Both the position numbers and the translations under genes were made by a program. A model generated the notes under the pieces. That model was not told the origin of the DNA. It worked only from the letters and a program-made list of their open reading frames with translations, and made no database searches. This document shows, piece by piece, positions 17,975 through 25,959 of a DNA stretch of 64,000 nucleotides (the first letter of the stretch is position 1; each line of letters starts with the position of its first letter). The DNA is taken from the NCBI RefSeq assembly GCF_015679185.1, contig NZ_CP064939.1, forward strand, positions 2,542,001 through 2,606,000. Direction: 5' to 3'. The stretch comes from Pedobacter endophyticus (GTDB lineage Bacteria > Bacteroidota > Bacteroidia > Sphingobacteriales > Sphingobacteriaceae).

Positions 17975-18496
17975 TTATTCTACATCTTGCACCATTGTTG
18001 TCTTTTTCTTCTCCTTAAATGATTGAAGTAAAAGAATGCCCACGCCAATCATGATCGAAACATCTGCAAAATTGAATACGCCGGTTTGAAAAATGAAAAA
18101 GTCCATGTGCATAAAATCGGTAACCGAGCCATGTACAATCCGATCGTACAGGTTTCCCGTTCCGCCACCGATCAAAAAACATAGTGCGATTTGCATACTT
18201 ACGGAAAGGTCTCTTTTGGCAAACAAAAAATACAGTCCGTAACCAAGCAGTAAAAGTGGCAGGCCAGTTAAGATAATCAGCCTGAAAAAGTAGGGCATAT
18301 TATCGCCCAGACTTAAAAAAGCACCGGTATTTTCTACCTTCAATAGCGTAAAACGATCTTTAATGATACTAATGTGTTCGTATTCGCTGATTTCGTTACG
18401 CACAATTTTCTTCGAAATTTGATCGCAGCCGAAATTGAGTGTCAACAATAATATTAAGAAACTCCAACGAAGGTTTTTAATTTTGATATTTTTCAT
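17975..18496 (-). CDS. lspA: Lipoprotein signal peptidase (signal peptidase II)
   Basis: A 173-residue inner-membrane aspartic protease that removes signal peptides from diacylated prolipoproteins. Four hydrophobic segments are visible, and the catalytic dyad is Asp118 (GGGTGNLYDR) and Asp145 (FNFADVSI). The conserved Asp25 (CDQISK) and Asn-Thr-Gly-Ala (VENTGAF) are also present. It starts 4 bases after the stop of an unknown secreted protein, which itself overlaps lnt, so the two lipoprotein-maturation enzymes are in one operon. Confidence 0.96.
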   Translation of the reverse strand: MKNIKIKNLRWSFLILLLTLNFGCDQISKKIVRNEISEYEHISIIKDRFTLLKVENTGAFLSLGDNMPYFFRLIILTGLPLLLLGYGLYFLFAKRDLSVSMQIALCFLIGGGTGNLYDRIVHGSVTDFMHMDFFIFQTGVFNFADVSIMIGVGILLLQSFKEKKKTTMVQDVE

Positions 18497-18500
18497 GGCG

Positions 18501-19013
18501 TTAATTGTAAATCACCTCCGATTTAGGTATTACGATGTGTTTGTTCATTTCTGGAATTTTTGTTCTTAATGATTCTTCTTTTTCTGAGTCTGCATTCACA
18601 AAATACCATGTGTTCCCCCCATTGTAAGAAATGCCAAAGATATAGACTGTCGATTTTGCAATTGTCTCGTCGATTTGCATTTCCATGTTTTGTGGCATTA
18701 CACATTGAATTGTTTTCTCATCTGTGATTATCTGAGTTGGCTTCCCAAGTATCACCTTTTTAATTTGTACTTTTTGATTTCTCAAAGTTTCGATAGCAAT
18801 CTTTATAGTTTTCAAGGCTTTCTTCTGTCCTCCAAAATCTTCAATTATCTTTGGATGTGTATACCTTAAAAGCGTGTTATAATCTCCTTTTTGGAAAGCA
18901 ACTAACATATCGTTGGCCTGTTTGTTAAGGTTATCCAGATACGGTTGTGCTTTTACTGCTATGCTTGTTGAAACAATGAATAATAAAATTAAGATGCTTA
19001 TTTTCTTACCCAT
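18501..19013 (-). CDS. Secreted protein of unknown function between lnt and lspA
   Basis: A 170-residue protein with a signal peptide (cleavage after VKAQ). The mature part starts with helices (LNKQANDMLVAFQKGDYNTLLRYTHPKIIEDFGG) and then a strand-rich half with TVYIFGISYNGGNTWYFVNAD. The pattern of a helix with a small-residue pocket followed by a curved sheet resembles NTF2-like or DUF4878-type folds, but I do not recognise the family with certainty. It overlaps the lnt stop by 16 bases and precedes lspA by 4 bases, so all three are surely co-transcribed and translationally coupled. Base composition is slightly more AT-rich than its neighbours. Confidence 0.75.
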   Translation of the reverse strand: MGKKISILILLFIVSTSIAVKAQPYLDNLNKQANDMLVAFQKGDYNTLLRYTHPKIIEDFGGQKKALKTIKIAIETLRNQKVQIKKVILGKPTQIITDEKTIQCVMPQNMEMQIDETIAKSTVYIFGISYNGGNTWYFVNADSEKEESLRTKIPEMNKHIVIPKSEVIYN

Positions 19014-20614
19014 TTTTTGTAAGGAATAATTAAGGCGAGAATGATAGCTAACACCGATAAAAATTTGGCAATAACATCGCCGCTTTTCACATAAAAAGTA
19101 ATTTCATCATTCAGGTTGATATCGGCCTTCAAGGCCGTTCGGGTCCACCATTTGGTACTTTGCGTAACGTCGCCCCGTTGGTTAATGAAACAAGAAATGC
19201 CAGTATTGGCCGAACGGGCAACATCGCGACGGGTTTCTATAGCTCGTAATTTTGCATACATTTCGTGCTGGTCTTTTCCCGAAGTGTTTCCCCACCAACC
19301 ATCGTTGGTAATAATGGCGATGAACTGTGCGCCATCCTTAACCTGCTGTCCGATCCAATCGCCCCACAAACTTTCATAACAAACTACAGGTGCAGCACCA
19401 ATCCCACTTTGCGCATAAAGCACGCTTGGTTTCTCTTGCCATCCCCAACCGCTTACGCTCCCTCCGAGCTTGGAGAATACGCCATCCATAAATGAAAACA
19501 CTTTCGGAAAAGGCATTTTTTCGGCTCCGGGTACCAACTTCGATTTGTGATAAAACTGAATGTTCGCAGAATTTTCTAACTGCATTGCCGAATTAAAATT
19601 ATCGTAATATTGCCCGCTACGGTCATCGAACTTTGCCGAAACAGTACGCTTATCGGGGTAAACTTTAATGGTTTCGATGCCCGTAATGAGCGAACCATTC
19701 TTGTATTTGTTTAAATAGTTCTGCAAGTCGATTATTTCCTGATAAGTCCTAATCCGCTCCTCATCTGCATAAATAGGAATTGCAGTTTCTGGCCAGATGA
19801 TGTACTCGGTATTGGGTTGGGCCAACGAATCGGTTAAATGCGTTAGGATCTTAATTTGCTCTGCAGGCGGAATATCGCTCAGCTTCAAATAAGGATCGAT
19901 GTTAGGCTGCACCACAACAACGTTGCTTGGCGTACCTTTTTGCACCGAAGTAAAATATTTTGTTAATGAAATGCCGATTGGAATAATGACCACTAAAACC
20001 CATATGGCCCATGGACGAAATTTTAGGTATCCCGTTTGCGATTTAAACTTCCGGTAAGCTTCGAAGGCCAGAATATTACTTAGCAAAATCCAGAGTGAGC
20101 CGCCATACACACCGGTATAATCATACCATTGTGCCAGTTGATGCATGCCTGCCAAACCATTTCCCAGGGTCATCCAGGGGAAAGCCAGATCCCACGTTTG
20201 CTGTAGATATTCCAGCGCAATATAAAAAGAAATAAGGCCCAAATAGGCAATGCGCTTATTGGCATACTTGCTTAACCTGTAATATAGCCAAAAGGCGAAT
20301 GTCATTAACAGCGCACCCAAACCGTAAGGAATTATCAACACGGGGATAGCGGTTAAAGCACCATTGTAGGCACTTATGGCGTTATAAACCCAATAAATTG
20401 ATGCCGTATTCCATACCAGGAACGTTAATCCAGCGGTTAAGAATATGTGCCTGCCTGTTTTCGGTGTCACACGATTACCAACGGCCTCAAGTGCAATAAA
20501 CAGCGGAACCAAAGCGATCAATAGCAAAGGTGTTGTAAAATGCATTGGCGGCCAGGCTAGCCAAAGTAGCAAAGCGCTTAATAACGCGAGCAGGTAGGTT
20601 TGTTTTGATTTCAT
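18998..20614 (-). CDS. lnt: Apolipoprotein N-acyltransferase
   Basis: A 538-residue inner-membrane enzyme that adds the third acyl chain to the N-terminal cysteine of lipoproteins. The N-terminal part has about seven hydrophobic segments; the periplasmic nitrilase domain (residues about 230-500) carries the triad Glu276 (WPETAIP), Lys359 (HKSKLVPGAE) and Cys412 (VVCYESLWGD). A last hydrophobic segment closes the protein. First gene of the operon lnt-unknown-lspA, with its 3' end overlapping the next gene. Confidence 0.95.
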   Translation of the reverse strand: MKSKQTYLLALLSALLLWLAWPPMHFTTPLLLIALVPLFIALEAVGNRVTPKTGRHIFLTAGLTFLVWNTASIYWVYNAISAYNGALTAIPVLIIPYGLGALLMTFAFWLYYRLSKYANKRIAYLGLISFYIALEYLQQTWDLAFPWMTLGNGLAGMHQLAQWYDYTGVYGGSLWILLSNILAFEAYRKFKSQTGYLKFRPWAIWVLVVIIPIGISLTKYFTSVQKGTPSNVVVVQPNIDPYLKLSDIPPAEQIKILTHLTDSLAQPNTEYIIWPETAIPIYADEERIRTYQEIIDLQNYLNKYKNGSLITGIETIKVYPDKRTVSAKFDDRSGQYYDNFNSAMQLENSANIQFYHKSKLVPGAEKMPFPKVFSFMDGVFSKLGGSVSGWGWQEKPSVLYAQSGIGAAPVVCYESLWGDWIGQQVKDGAQFIAIITNDGWWGNTSGKDQHEMYAKLRAIETRRDVARSANTGISCFINQRGDVTQSTKWWTRTALKADINLNDEITFYVKSGDVIAKFLSVLAIILALIIPYKKWVRK

Positions 20615-20957
20615 ATTATTAACTTGTCACGCTGGGGAACGAAGCATCCCAAGCGAAGAAATGCTAGCTTCAAAGAAGCACAAATTGTGAATGTTTACGG
20701 CCAAATAAATTGTTCGTGATAGTAGGTTAGAGATGCTTCGTCCCCATCATTGACGTTTTTCCGGAACAATCCAGAAACCGTCATTTCGAATGAAACGCTC
20801 CACAGGAGCTCCTTTGGAGGAGAATCTTTGAACCTTGGATAGAGATTTCTCGGCTGCGCTCGAAATGACGACGTTTCTTAGAAGCATTCTTTCAAAAAAC
20901 AACCTCAATCATATTGATTTTGTTCCTGAAAAATTATAACTCCGCATAACAGGGCCT
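20615..20957. repeat. Two consecutive paired hairpin elements upstream of lnt
   Basis: A pair at 20626-20754 has a left hairpin with foot GTCA (stem GCT/AGC around a GGGGAACGA loop) and a right inverted copy ending TTGAC. A second pair at 20780-20869 begins GTCATTTCGAATGAAAC and ends in the inverted ATTTC/GAAAT arm. Between them are only spacers. No gene is seen, and the lnt promoter must lie within or next to the first element. Confidence 0.85.
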
Positions 20958-21599
20958 TTACAAACTATCTAAAATAGCTGCTTTTTTAGTTTCGTATTCC
21001 TGCTGGGTAATGAGGTGCTTATCGTATAATGTTTTCAACTTACGCAACTTCAAGGTGGTTTCATCTTCTTGTTCCTCTACCACTTCGGCAATTTGAATCG
21101 GTTCGGGAGCGGCAATTTCTTCAAAGGGCTTAACGTCAGGAAAAGGTTGTGGCGTAAGATTGATGGAGCCGGCCCGGTTTTCTTCCAATTTTTGCTGACG
21201 CAGCAGCTCTTTATATTCTTCCAATTGTTGGTTTGCCGCCTGATGAAGCTTTCTGGCCTGCACCTTGGGGATAAATTCGGTTACGATATTTTCGCCATGT
21301 TGTGGAACACAGATAAACTTCGATCCAAAAAATTCTTCCTTAAAAGAAACTTCTTTGATGCTCTTCCACGAAATATCCTTGAAATTCATGGTTAAGCCTA
21401 AATTTCCCGGTTCGCAGTAAAAAATACGCTTGTTCGAAATTGCGATGCTGTCTGGTAACAAGTTCACTGCCGGTTTTTTTTGCACGGCCAAATACAGGAT
21501 TTCCTCGCCCGTGGTTAAGAGGTCGTTTAATTTTCCGATCACCTTTTCAACCGCTTTTGGGTCTTGTTCGTCACTAAGAAATCGATCTATGCTATTCAT
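20958..21599 (-). CDS. PH-like and SHOCT domain protein
   Basis: A 213-residue cytoplasmic protein. Residues about 25-120 form a bacterial PH-like domain of the YokE/bPH type (EEILYLAVQKKP, IAISNKRIFYCEPG, SWKSIKEVSFKE). A charged, Gln-rich helix and a Pro/Glu-rich linker follow, then a C-terminal SHOCT motif (KLRKLKTLYDKHLITQQEYETKKAAIL). SHOCT is a short oligomerisation module usually placed at protein ends. The role is unknown; such proteins are thought to sense or bind membranes or partner proteins. No signal peptide. Confidence 0.82.
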   Translation of the reverse strand: MNSIDRFLSDEQDPKAVEKVIGKLNDLLTTGEEILYLAVQKKPAVNLLPDSIAISNKRIFYCEPGNLGLTMNFKDISWKSIKEVSFKEEFFGSKFICVPQHGENIVTEFIPKVQARKLHQAANQQLEEYKELLRQQKLEENRAGSINLTPQPFPDVKPFEEIAAPEPIQIAEVVEEQEDETTLKLRKLKTLYDKHLITQQEYETKKAAILDSL

Positions 21600-21605
21600 T
21601 ATCTT

Positions 21606-21727
21606 TTATTTTTTATCGAGATATTTTGTTATCTCGTTTTTTAAAACGGGTATATCTTTAATTATTATTTCCATATTGAGCAAAGTAATCGCGGGGTAGT
21701 TTTCAGGATCAGGATAGTAGGGGCCCG
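21606..21727 (-). pseudogene. C-terminal remnant of a HEPN toxin
   Basis: A 40-codon open stretch downstream of the MNT gene ends in MEIIIKDIPVLKNEITKYLDKK-like sequence (read from minus strand, stop at 21606). This resembles the last helix of DUF86/HEPN RNases, which normally follow MNT antitoxins. The catalytic Arg-X4-6-His part and the whole N-terminus are missing. In their place is a GTCA hairpin (21736-21759), so the toxin is dead. Identification rests on a short helix and on the neighbour, so it is moderately sure. Confidence 0.5.
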
Positions 21728-21735
21728 TTTAACGT

Positions 21736-21759
21736 CCCTTCGACTACGCTCAGGGTGAC
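21736..21759 (-). repeat. Single GTCA hairpin (stem CCCT/AGGG)
   Basis: On the minus strand GTCACCCTGAGCGTAGTCGA is followed by AGGGAC. It sits exactly between the MNT stop and the HEPN remnant. Confidence 0.9.
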
Positions 21760-21772
21760 AACCGAAAAACGG

Positions 21773-22075
21773 TCATACCAGTTGAATCTTACTTTGGTTA
21801 ATGCTTTCTATTAAATATGGATTACTCAGTGTTTCTTCAGCAACTAAATCAACATCTCTTTTTAATAAATCCTGTAAGGCGTAAAGCAAATCGAAATAGT
21901 TGTTTCCATAGCTTTCAAAATCTGTTTTATTAGAAAAATTCACTAAAAAATCTACGTCGCTATCTTTTTGCAGGTTGTTTTTTGCTGCGCTACCGAACAA
22001 ATAAGCTTCTTTAACGCCGTATTTTTTAAAGAGGTTTTTTATTTCTGATAAATGACTCGAAATCAAACTTTCCAT
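21773..22075 (-). CDS. MNT-type nucleotidyltransferase antitoxin
   Basis: A protein of about 100 residues with the minimal nucleotidyltransferase motif: FGSAAKNNLQKDSDVDFLV gives the GSx10DxD pair of metal-binding aspartates. MntA proteins of HEPN/MNT modules AMPylate the HEPN toxin and so block its RNase activity. The partner toxin is reduced to a C-terminal fragment downstream. The frame is open 3 codons further up; the ATG before ESLISSHL gives the family start. It begins 25 bases after the rsmI stop. Confidence 0.85.
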   Translation of the reverse strand: MESLISSHLSEIKNLFKKYGVKEAYLFGSAAKNNLQKDSDVDFLVNFSNKTDFESYGNNYFDLLYALQDLLKRDVDLVAEETLSNPYLIESINQSKIQLV

Positions 22076-22099
22076 AAATTGCAATTTAAAAAATTCCCG

Positions 22100-22813
22100 C
22101 TAATCATTAGCATCGCCATATTTGCTTTTACTCTTTGTTACTGGCTTTCCGGCAATGCAAATTACAAATTCTCCCTTTAAAGTATTGTGCTCAAAATGCG
22201 ATTTTATTTCCACTAACGTACCGCGTACGGTTTCCTCAAACATCTTGGTTAATTCTCTGCTTACCGATGCTTGCCTATCTTCGCCTAAATACTGCGCAAA
22301 CTCTTCCAAAGTCTTCAATAAACGATGCGGGCTTTCGTAAAGTATAATCGTTCGTTCTTCGTCGGCAAGCTTTTTAAATTTGGTTTGGCGCCCTTTTTTT
22401 ACTGGTAAAAAACCCTCAAAACAGAAAGCATCAGCAGGTAAGCCCGAATTGACCAATGCCGGCACAAACGCTGTTGCGCCGGGCAGGCACTCCACCGCTA
22501 TCTCGTTTTTTATCGCCTCCCGAACCAAGAAAAAGCCGGGATCTGAAATCGCTGGCGTACCCGCATCAGAAATCAAGGCAATTTTTTGCCCCTCTTTTAA
22601 AAATTTGATAATTTCTGAGGTGGCCTTATGCTCGTTATGCTGGTGGTGCGAAAAAACACGTTTATCTATGCCAAAGTGCTTCAACATGGGGGCGCTTGTG
22701 CGGGTATCTTCCGCCAAAATCAAGTCGCATTCCTTTAAAATGCGGATGGCCCTGAAAGTCATGTCTTCCAAATTGCCTATTGGTGTAGGTACCAGAAATA
22801 ATTTGCCGCTCAT
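22100..22813 (-). CDS. rsmI: 16S rRNA (cytidine1402-2'-O)-methyltransferase
   Basis: A 237-residue SAM-dependent methyltransferase of the tetrapyrrole-methylase fold that 2'-O-methylates C1402 in the decoding centre of 16S rRNA. Seen: LFLVPTPIGNLEDMTFRA, LAEDTRTS, ALISDAGTPAISDPG (SAM-binding loop), CLPGATAFVPALVNSGLP and YESPHRLLKTL. The frame continues 6 codons upstream (MTNDEN), but that part is encoded by a dispersed hairpin element, so the ATG before SGKLFLVP is preferred. Divergent from serS across a hairpin pair. Confidence 0.95.
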   Translation of the reverse strand: MSGKLFLVPTPIGNLEDMTFRAIRILKECDLILAEDTRTSAPMLKHFGIDKRVFSHHQHNEHKATSEIIKFLKEGQKIALISDAGTPAISDPGFFLVREAIKNEIAVECLPGATAFVPALVNSGLPADAFCFEGFLPVKKGRQTKFKKLADEERTIILYESPHRLLKTLEEFAQYLGEDRQASVSRELTKMFEETVRGTLVEIKSHFEHNTLKGEFVICIAGKPVTKSKSKYGDAND

Positions 22814-22826
22814 ATTTTCATCGTTC

Positions 22827-22885
22827 GTCATTGCGAGGCACGAAGCAATCTATTCGAGAGAGATTGCTTCGTGCCTCGCAATGAC
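22827..22885. repeat. Paired GTCA hairpins (stem ATTGC/GCAAT) between rsmI and serS
   Basis: Two nearly perfect inverted copies of GTCATTGCGAGGCACGAAGC enclose a short spacer in the divergent intergenic region. The serS promoter box begins 12 bases after it. Confidence 0.95.
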
Positions 22886-22896
22886 GACTTAATTAT

Positions 22897-22904
22897 TATC
22901 TTTG
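22897..22904 (+). promoter_or_regulatory. TATCTTTG promoter box of serS
   Basis: A perfect TAnnTTTG lies 15 bases before the serS ATG; the region where an upstream TTTG is expected is occupied by the hairpin repeat and shows none. Confidence 0.5.
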
Positions 22905-22919
22905 TAAAAAAATTAAATA

Positions 22920-24191
22920 ATGCTGCAAGTTAACTATATCCGCGAAAATAGAGAGAAAGTTTTAGAACGTTTAAGTGTGCGTAACTTTAAACAACCTGAG
23001 TTGGTAGATGAAATCATCAAAATTGATGAAGACCGTCGTGCTACACAAACTTCGCTCGATAATTTATCTGCGGAAGCCAACGCTGCGGCAAAAAAGATCG
23101 GCGATTTAATGCGCACCGGTCAAAAAGACGAAGCTGAAGCAATTAAAGCTCAAACTGCCGCTCACAAAGAAAGCATTAAAAACCTTACTGAAAAGCTGAA
23201 CGAACTGGAAACTGCACAATTCAATTTAACGGTGCAATTGCCTAATTTACCATACGAGCTGGTACCGAACGGGTCAACCGCCGAAGAAAATGAAGTGGTT
23301 TATCTACATGGTCGGCCGGCAGAGTTGCCTACAAAAGCATTGCCACATTGGGAGCTTGCCGCCAAATACGATATCATCGACTTTGAGTTAGGCGTTAAGA
23401 TTACAGGCGCAGGTTTTCCGGTATATAAAGGCAAAGGGGCAAGATTACAGCGTGCCTTGATCAACTTCTTTTTAGATCGTGCCACCGCAGCAGGCTATAA
23501 AGAAATGCAGGTGCCGCACCTGGTTAACGCCGCTTCAGGCTTTGGAACTGGGCAGCTGCCAGATAAAGAAGGGCAAATGTACCATGCTACGATCGACGAT
23601 TTATACCTGATCCCTACAGCGGAAGTTCCGGTTACGAATTTATACCGCGATGTAATTTTGAAGGAAGAGGATTTGCCAATTAAAAATACGGCCTACACGC
23701 CTTGTTTTCGTAGAGAAGCAGGGTCGTATGGTGCACATGTGCGTGGCCTGAACCGCTTACATCAGTTTGATAAAGTTGAGGTTGTTCAAATTACGCATCC
23801 GGATAAATCTTACGAAACTTTAGAGGAAATGAGCCAGTATGTTCAGTCTCTGTTGCAGGAACTGGGCCTACATTATCGCGTTTTACGCCTTTGTGGTGGT
23901 GATATGGGTTTTACTTCTGCCATGACTTATGACATGGAGGTTTGGAGTGCGGCTCAAGAGCGCTGGTTAGAGGTTTCTTCGGTTTCTAACTTCGAAACTT
24001 ATCAGGCGAACCGATTGAAGCTTCGTTTTAAAGGCAAAGAAGGCAAAGCGCAACTAGCCCATTCATTAAATGGAAGTGCACTGGCACTACCCCGCATCGT
24101 AGCCTCAATATTGGAGAATTATCAAACAGAAAACGGAATTAAAATCCCCGAAGCCTTGGTAAAATATACGGGTTTTGATAGGATTGATTAA
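22920..24191 (+). CDS. serS: Seryl-tRNA synthetase
   Basis: A 423-residue class II synthetase that charges tRNA-Ser. The N-terminal coiled-coil arm (residues about 1-110, rich in Glu, Lys and Ala) binds the long variable arm of the tRNA. The catalytic core has the motif 2 block TPCFRREAGSYG and motif 3 near the C-terminus (LAHSLNGSALALPRIVASILE). LIPTAEVP is the serine/ATP-binding TAE motif. Length and start are normal for the family. Confidence 0.97.
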   Translation: MLQVNYIRENREKVLERLSVRNFKQPELVDEIIKIDEDRRATQTSLDNLSAEANAAAKKIGDLMRTGQKDEAEAIKAQTAAHKESIKNLTEKLNELETAQFNLTVQLPNLPYELVPNGSTAEENEVVYLHGRPAELPTKALPHWELAAKYDIIDFELGVKITGAGFPVYKGKGARLQRALINFFLDRATAAGYKEMQVPHLVNAASGFGTGQLPDKEGQMYHATIDDLYLIPTAEVPVTNLYRDVILKEEDLPIKNTAYTPCFRREAGSYGAHVRGLNRLHQFDKVEVVQITHPDKSYETLEEMSQYVQSLLQELGLHYRVLRLCGGDMGFTSAMTYDMEVWSAAQERWLEVSSVSNFETYQANRLKLRFKGKEGKAQLAHSLNGSALALPRIVASILENYQTENGIKIPEALVKYTGFDRID

Positions 24192-24340
24192 TCGTTAAAT
24201 AACTGTCATTCGGAGGTACAGCTTGTCCCGATTTCTCGGGAAAGCAAGCTAATCAGCTGCGTAAGATTGCTTCTTGTTTCATACGATGGTAAACATAATC
24301 TACAAAAGTTAGTGGCTATAAGGATAAATTATGGCATCGG

Positions 24341-24383
24341 ACAAATATTTTTATGCTAAGTATTTTAGTATAAAAATATTTGT
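24341..24383 (+). promoter_or_regulatory. Large perfect inverted repeat overlapping the Panacea promoter
   Basis: ACAAATATTTTTAT (24341-24354) and its exact inverted copy (24370-24383) enclose a spacer that itself pairs CTAA with TTAG through one G-T, giving a 19-bp stem with a 5-base loop. It touches the TATATTTG box at 24384-24391, so it is a good candidate operator for autoregulation of the pair. Confidence 0.6.
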
Positions 24384-24391
24384 TATATTTG
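24384..24391 (+). promoter_or_regulatory. TATATTTG promoter box of the Panacea pair
   Basis: The box ends 5 bases before ATG 24397, so the transcript would begin at or next to the start codon. This favours ATG 24397 over the upstream ATG 24331, which would lie outside the transcript. Confidence 0.5.
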
Positions 24392-24396
24392 TTAAT

Positions 24397-24957
24397 ATGC
24401 AGGCCTTTAATGTAGATAAAGATAAAACCCTTAATGCGGCATTATTCATCCTCAATCAATTAGGTGAAGCAGACTATCATAAGGTTTTTAAAATTCTATA
24501 TTTTGCAGAACAGCAACACCTGAAGAATTTTGGTCAGCCTTTAACCGGCGATGCTTATCAGGCAATGCCTTTTGGACCGGTTCCTTCTTTCCTTTATGAT
24601 ATTTTTAAGGCTGCGGAAAATCACCAGTCGCCTTTTAGCGAGGCCATTGAGCTTTCCAAATCGTTCGCTGTGGTTCGAAAGGATAAGATTCCATACGTTA
24701 GTGCACTTGTAGCCGCTGATACCGACCAGCTGTCGGAAACAAATGTCGAAGCAATATTAAAGTCTATTAAGGAAAATCATCATTTAAGCTTCAAAGAGAT
24801 TACCGATAAGTCTCATGATACGGCTTGGGCAAAGGCTGAAAAGGCGGTCGACACCGAAATGTCGTATTTAGATATTGCCGCGTCTGCAGCGGCATCGGAA
24901 GAAATGTTAGCCTATATTTTGCTAAACGCAGAGAACGACAATTTAAATGTTTATTAA
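24397..24957 (+). CDS. Panacea-domain antitoxin (SocA/GepA-like, DUF4065)
   Basis: A 186-residue protein with the Panacea domain (formerly DUF4065): NAALFILNQLGEADYHKVFKILYFAEQQHL followed by GDAYQAMPFGPVPSFLYDIFK, split over two conserved helices. Panacea proteins act as antitoxins that neutralise very different toxins encoded next to them; phage GepA and Caulobacter SocA are relatives. The stop codon overlaps the ATG of the next gene by one base (TAATG), a tight operon. The frame extends 22 codons upstream across the inverted repeat, but the promoter position supports this start. Confidence 0.85.
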   Translation: MQAFNVDKDKTLNAALFILNQLGEADYHKVFKILYFAEQQHLKNFGQPLTGDAYQAMPFGPVPSFLYDIFKAAENHQSPFSEAIELSKSFAVVRKDKIPYVSALVAADTDQLSETNVEAILKSIKENHHLSFKEITDKSHDTAWAKAEKAVDTEMSYLDIAASAAASEEMLAYILLNAENDNLNVY

Positions 24958-25412
24958 TGTCGCTTTCCGAAGCATTTCCGGAAGATTTCCGAGCTGACTT
25001 TGCAAAACAAAAGCTAAAAATTGGTTCAGTTATTCGGGTCTTTGTGCAAGACACCAATCCCCCAAAAGAAAAGCGGTTTATACTAATCGGTCAATCTTAT
25101 GATAAATTAATGTTTGCTTCGATCTATATCAATTCTGAAATTAATCCTAATGTATTTCATAGCGCAGAACTTAGAAGCTTAAATGTCGAACTTATTGCAG
25201 CCGACCGCGAATACTTGGATCATGACTCCTATGCTGATTGCTCAATGATCTTTAAGCGGAATGCCGATTGGCTGTTACATCTCATCAAAAGCGACCCCAG
25301 TAAAATTATTGGCGAGCTTTCAGCGGAGGATTTGAAAGAAATCAGCTCCAGAATTAAATCTGCCCGTACCATTACAGTTGCTGAAAAGAAGACTTTCGGG
25401 CTGTTTCTATAA
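24957..25412 (+). CDS. Putative toxin paired with the Panacea protein
   Basis: A 151-residue protein of a family not firmly known to me. The N-terminal half has strands reminiscent of the PemK/MazF SH3-like barrel: KIGSVIRVFVQDTNPPKEKRF split before ILIGQSYDKLMFASIYINSEI, then HDSYADCSMI; the C-terminal half is helical and ends EKKTFGLFL. Its size, its one-base overlap with the Panacea gene and the shared promoter and terminator make it the likely toxin of a PanAT-type system. Whether it cuts RNA, as MazF does, is inference; no MazF catalytic Arg/Thr arrangement can be assigned with confidence. Confidence 0.6.
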   Translation: MSLSEAFPEDFRADFAKQKLKIGSVIRVFVQDTNPPKEKRFILIGQSYDKLMFASIYINSEINPNVFHSAELRSLNVELIAADREYLDHDSYADCSMIFKRNADWLLHLIKSDPSKIIGELSAEDLKEISSRIKSARTITVAEKKTFGLFL

Positions 25413-25487
25413 TTGATGTAATTATTATGTGGCGACGGAGGCCGATCTGGCCTTAAAGCTTGCACACCTCAACACGATTTTGACAAA

Positions 25488-25515
25488 AAAAGCCCGGCAA
25501 TACTGCCAGGCTTTT
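25488..25515. terminator. Bidirectional terminator after the Panacea pair
   Basis: AAAAGCC and GGCTTTT enclose GGCA/TGCC (one mismatch between) with an ATAC loop, flanked by an A-run on the left and T-rich sequence on the right. It lies between the convergent toxin gene and the small membrane-protein gene. Confidence 0.75.
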
Positions 25516-25546
25516 CGTTTTTATAGATAGATGTAAGTTTTTCTGA

Positions 25547-25861
25547 TTATAAAATCAAAATCAATAATAAGATGATGATGATGATTGCACCAACTGAAAG
25601 ATACACACCGCCAGAAACTGCACGAGCTTGTTTTTTCAAATCTTTTAACTCGCTGCGTAACGCTTTACGCTCAGCTTTGGTTAAATTCGACTTATCCATA
25701 TCTCTGATTTCTTCGACACGGGTCTTGATTTTTTCTAACTGTAACGATTGTTCAGCGGTTAATTCTGTAGGGTTTTTTGCTGGTTTATCAGCAGCCTGTA
25801 CCGAATTGAAACTAACACCCAAAGTAAAGATAAGGGCAAGTGTGTAAACGAATTTTTTCAT
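25547..25861 (-). CDS. Small secreted/membrane protein with C-terminal anchor
   Basis: A 104-residue protein: signal peptide (cleavage after SVQAA), a highly charged helical middle (LQLEKIKTRVEEIRDM and LTKAERKALRSELKDLKKQ), and a C-terminal hydrophobic segment of about 18 residues made mostly of Ile and Leu. This architecture (signal, coiled coil, tail anchor) recurs in small envelope proteins of Bacteroidota with no known function. The frame is open 17 codons upstream, but the ATG before KKFVYTLAL starts the signal peptide. Confidence 0.75.
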   Translation of the reverse strand: MKKFVYTLALIFTLGVSFNSVQAADKPAKNPTELTAEQSLQLEKIKTRVEEIRDMDKSNLTKAERKALRSELKDLKKQARAVSGGVYLSVGAIIIIILLLILIL

Positions 25862-25897
25862 AACATTTATTTTTTTAGTGTTTCGACTTCTACCTAA

Positions 25898-25926
25898 CAA
25901 AAAACCTACCAAATTGTTCTGGTAGG
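25898..25926 (-). terminator. Terminator of the SIMPL gene
   Basis: On the minus strand CCTACCA and TGGTAGG form a stem followed by TTTTTTG. Confidence 0.65.
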
Positions 25927-25959
25927 CTTAAAAAAAGGCTTAGCAAGGTTGTTAACGCT

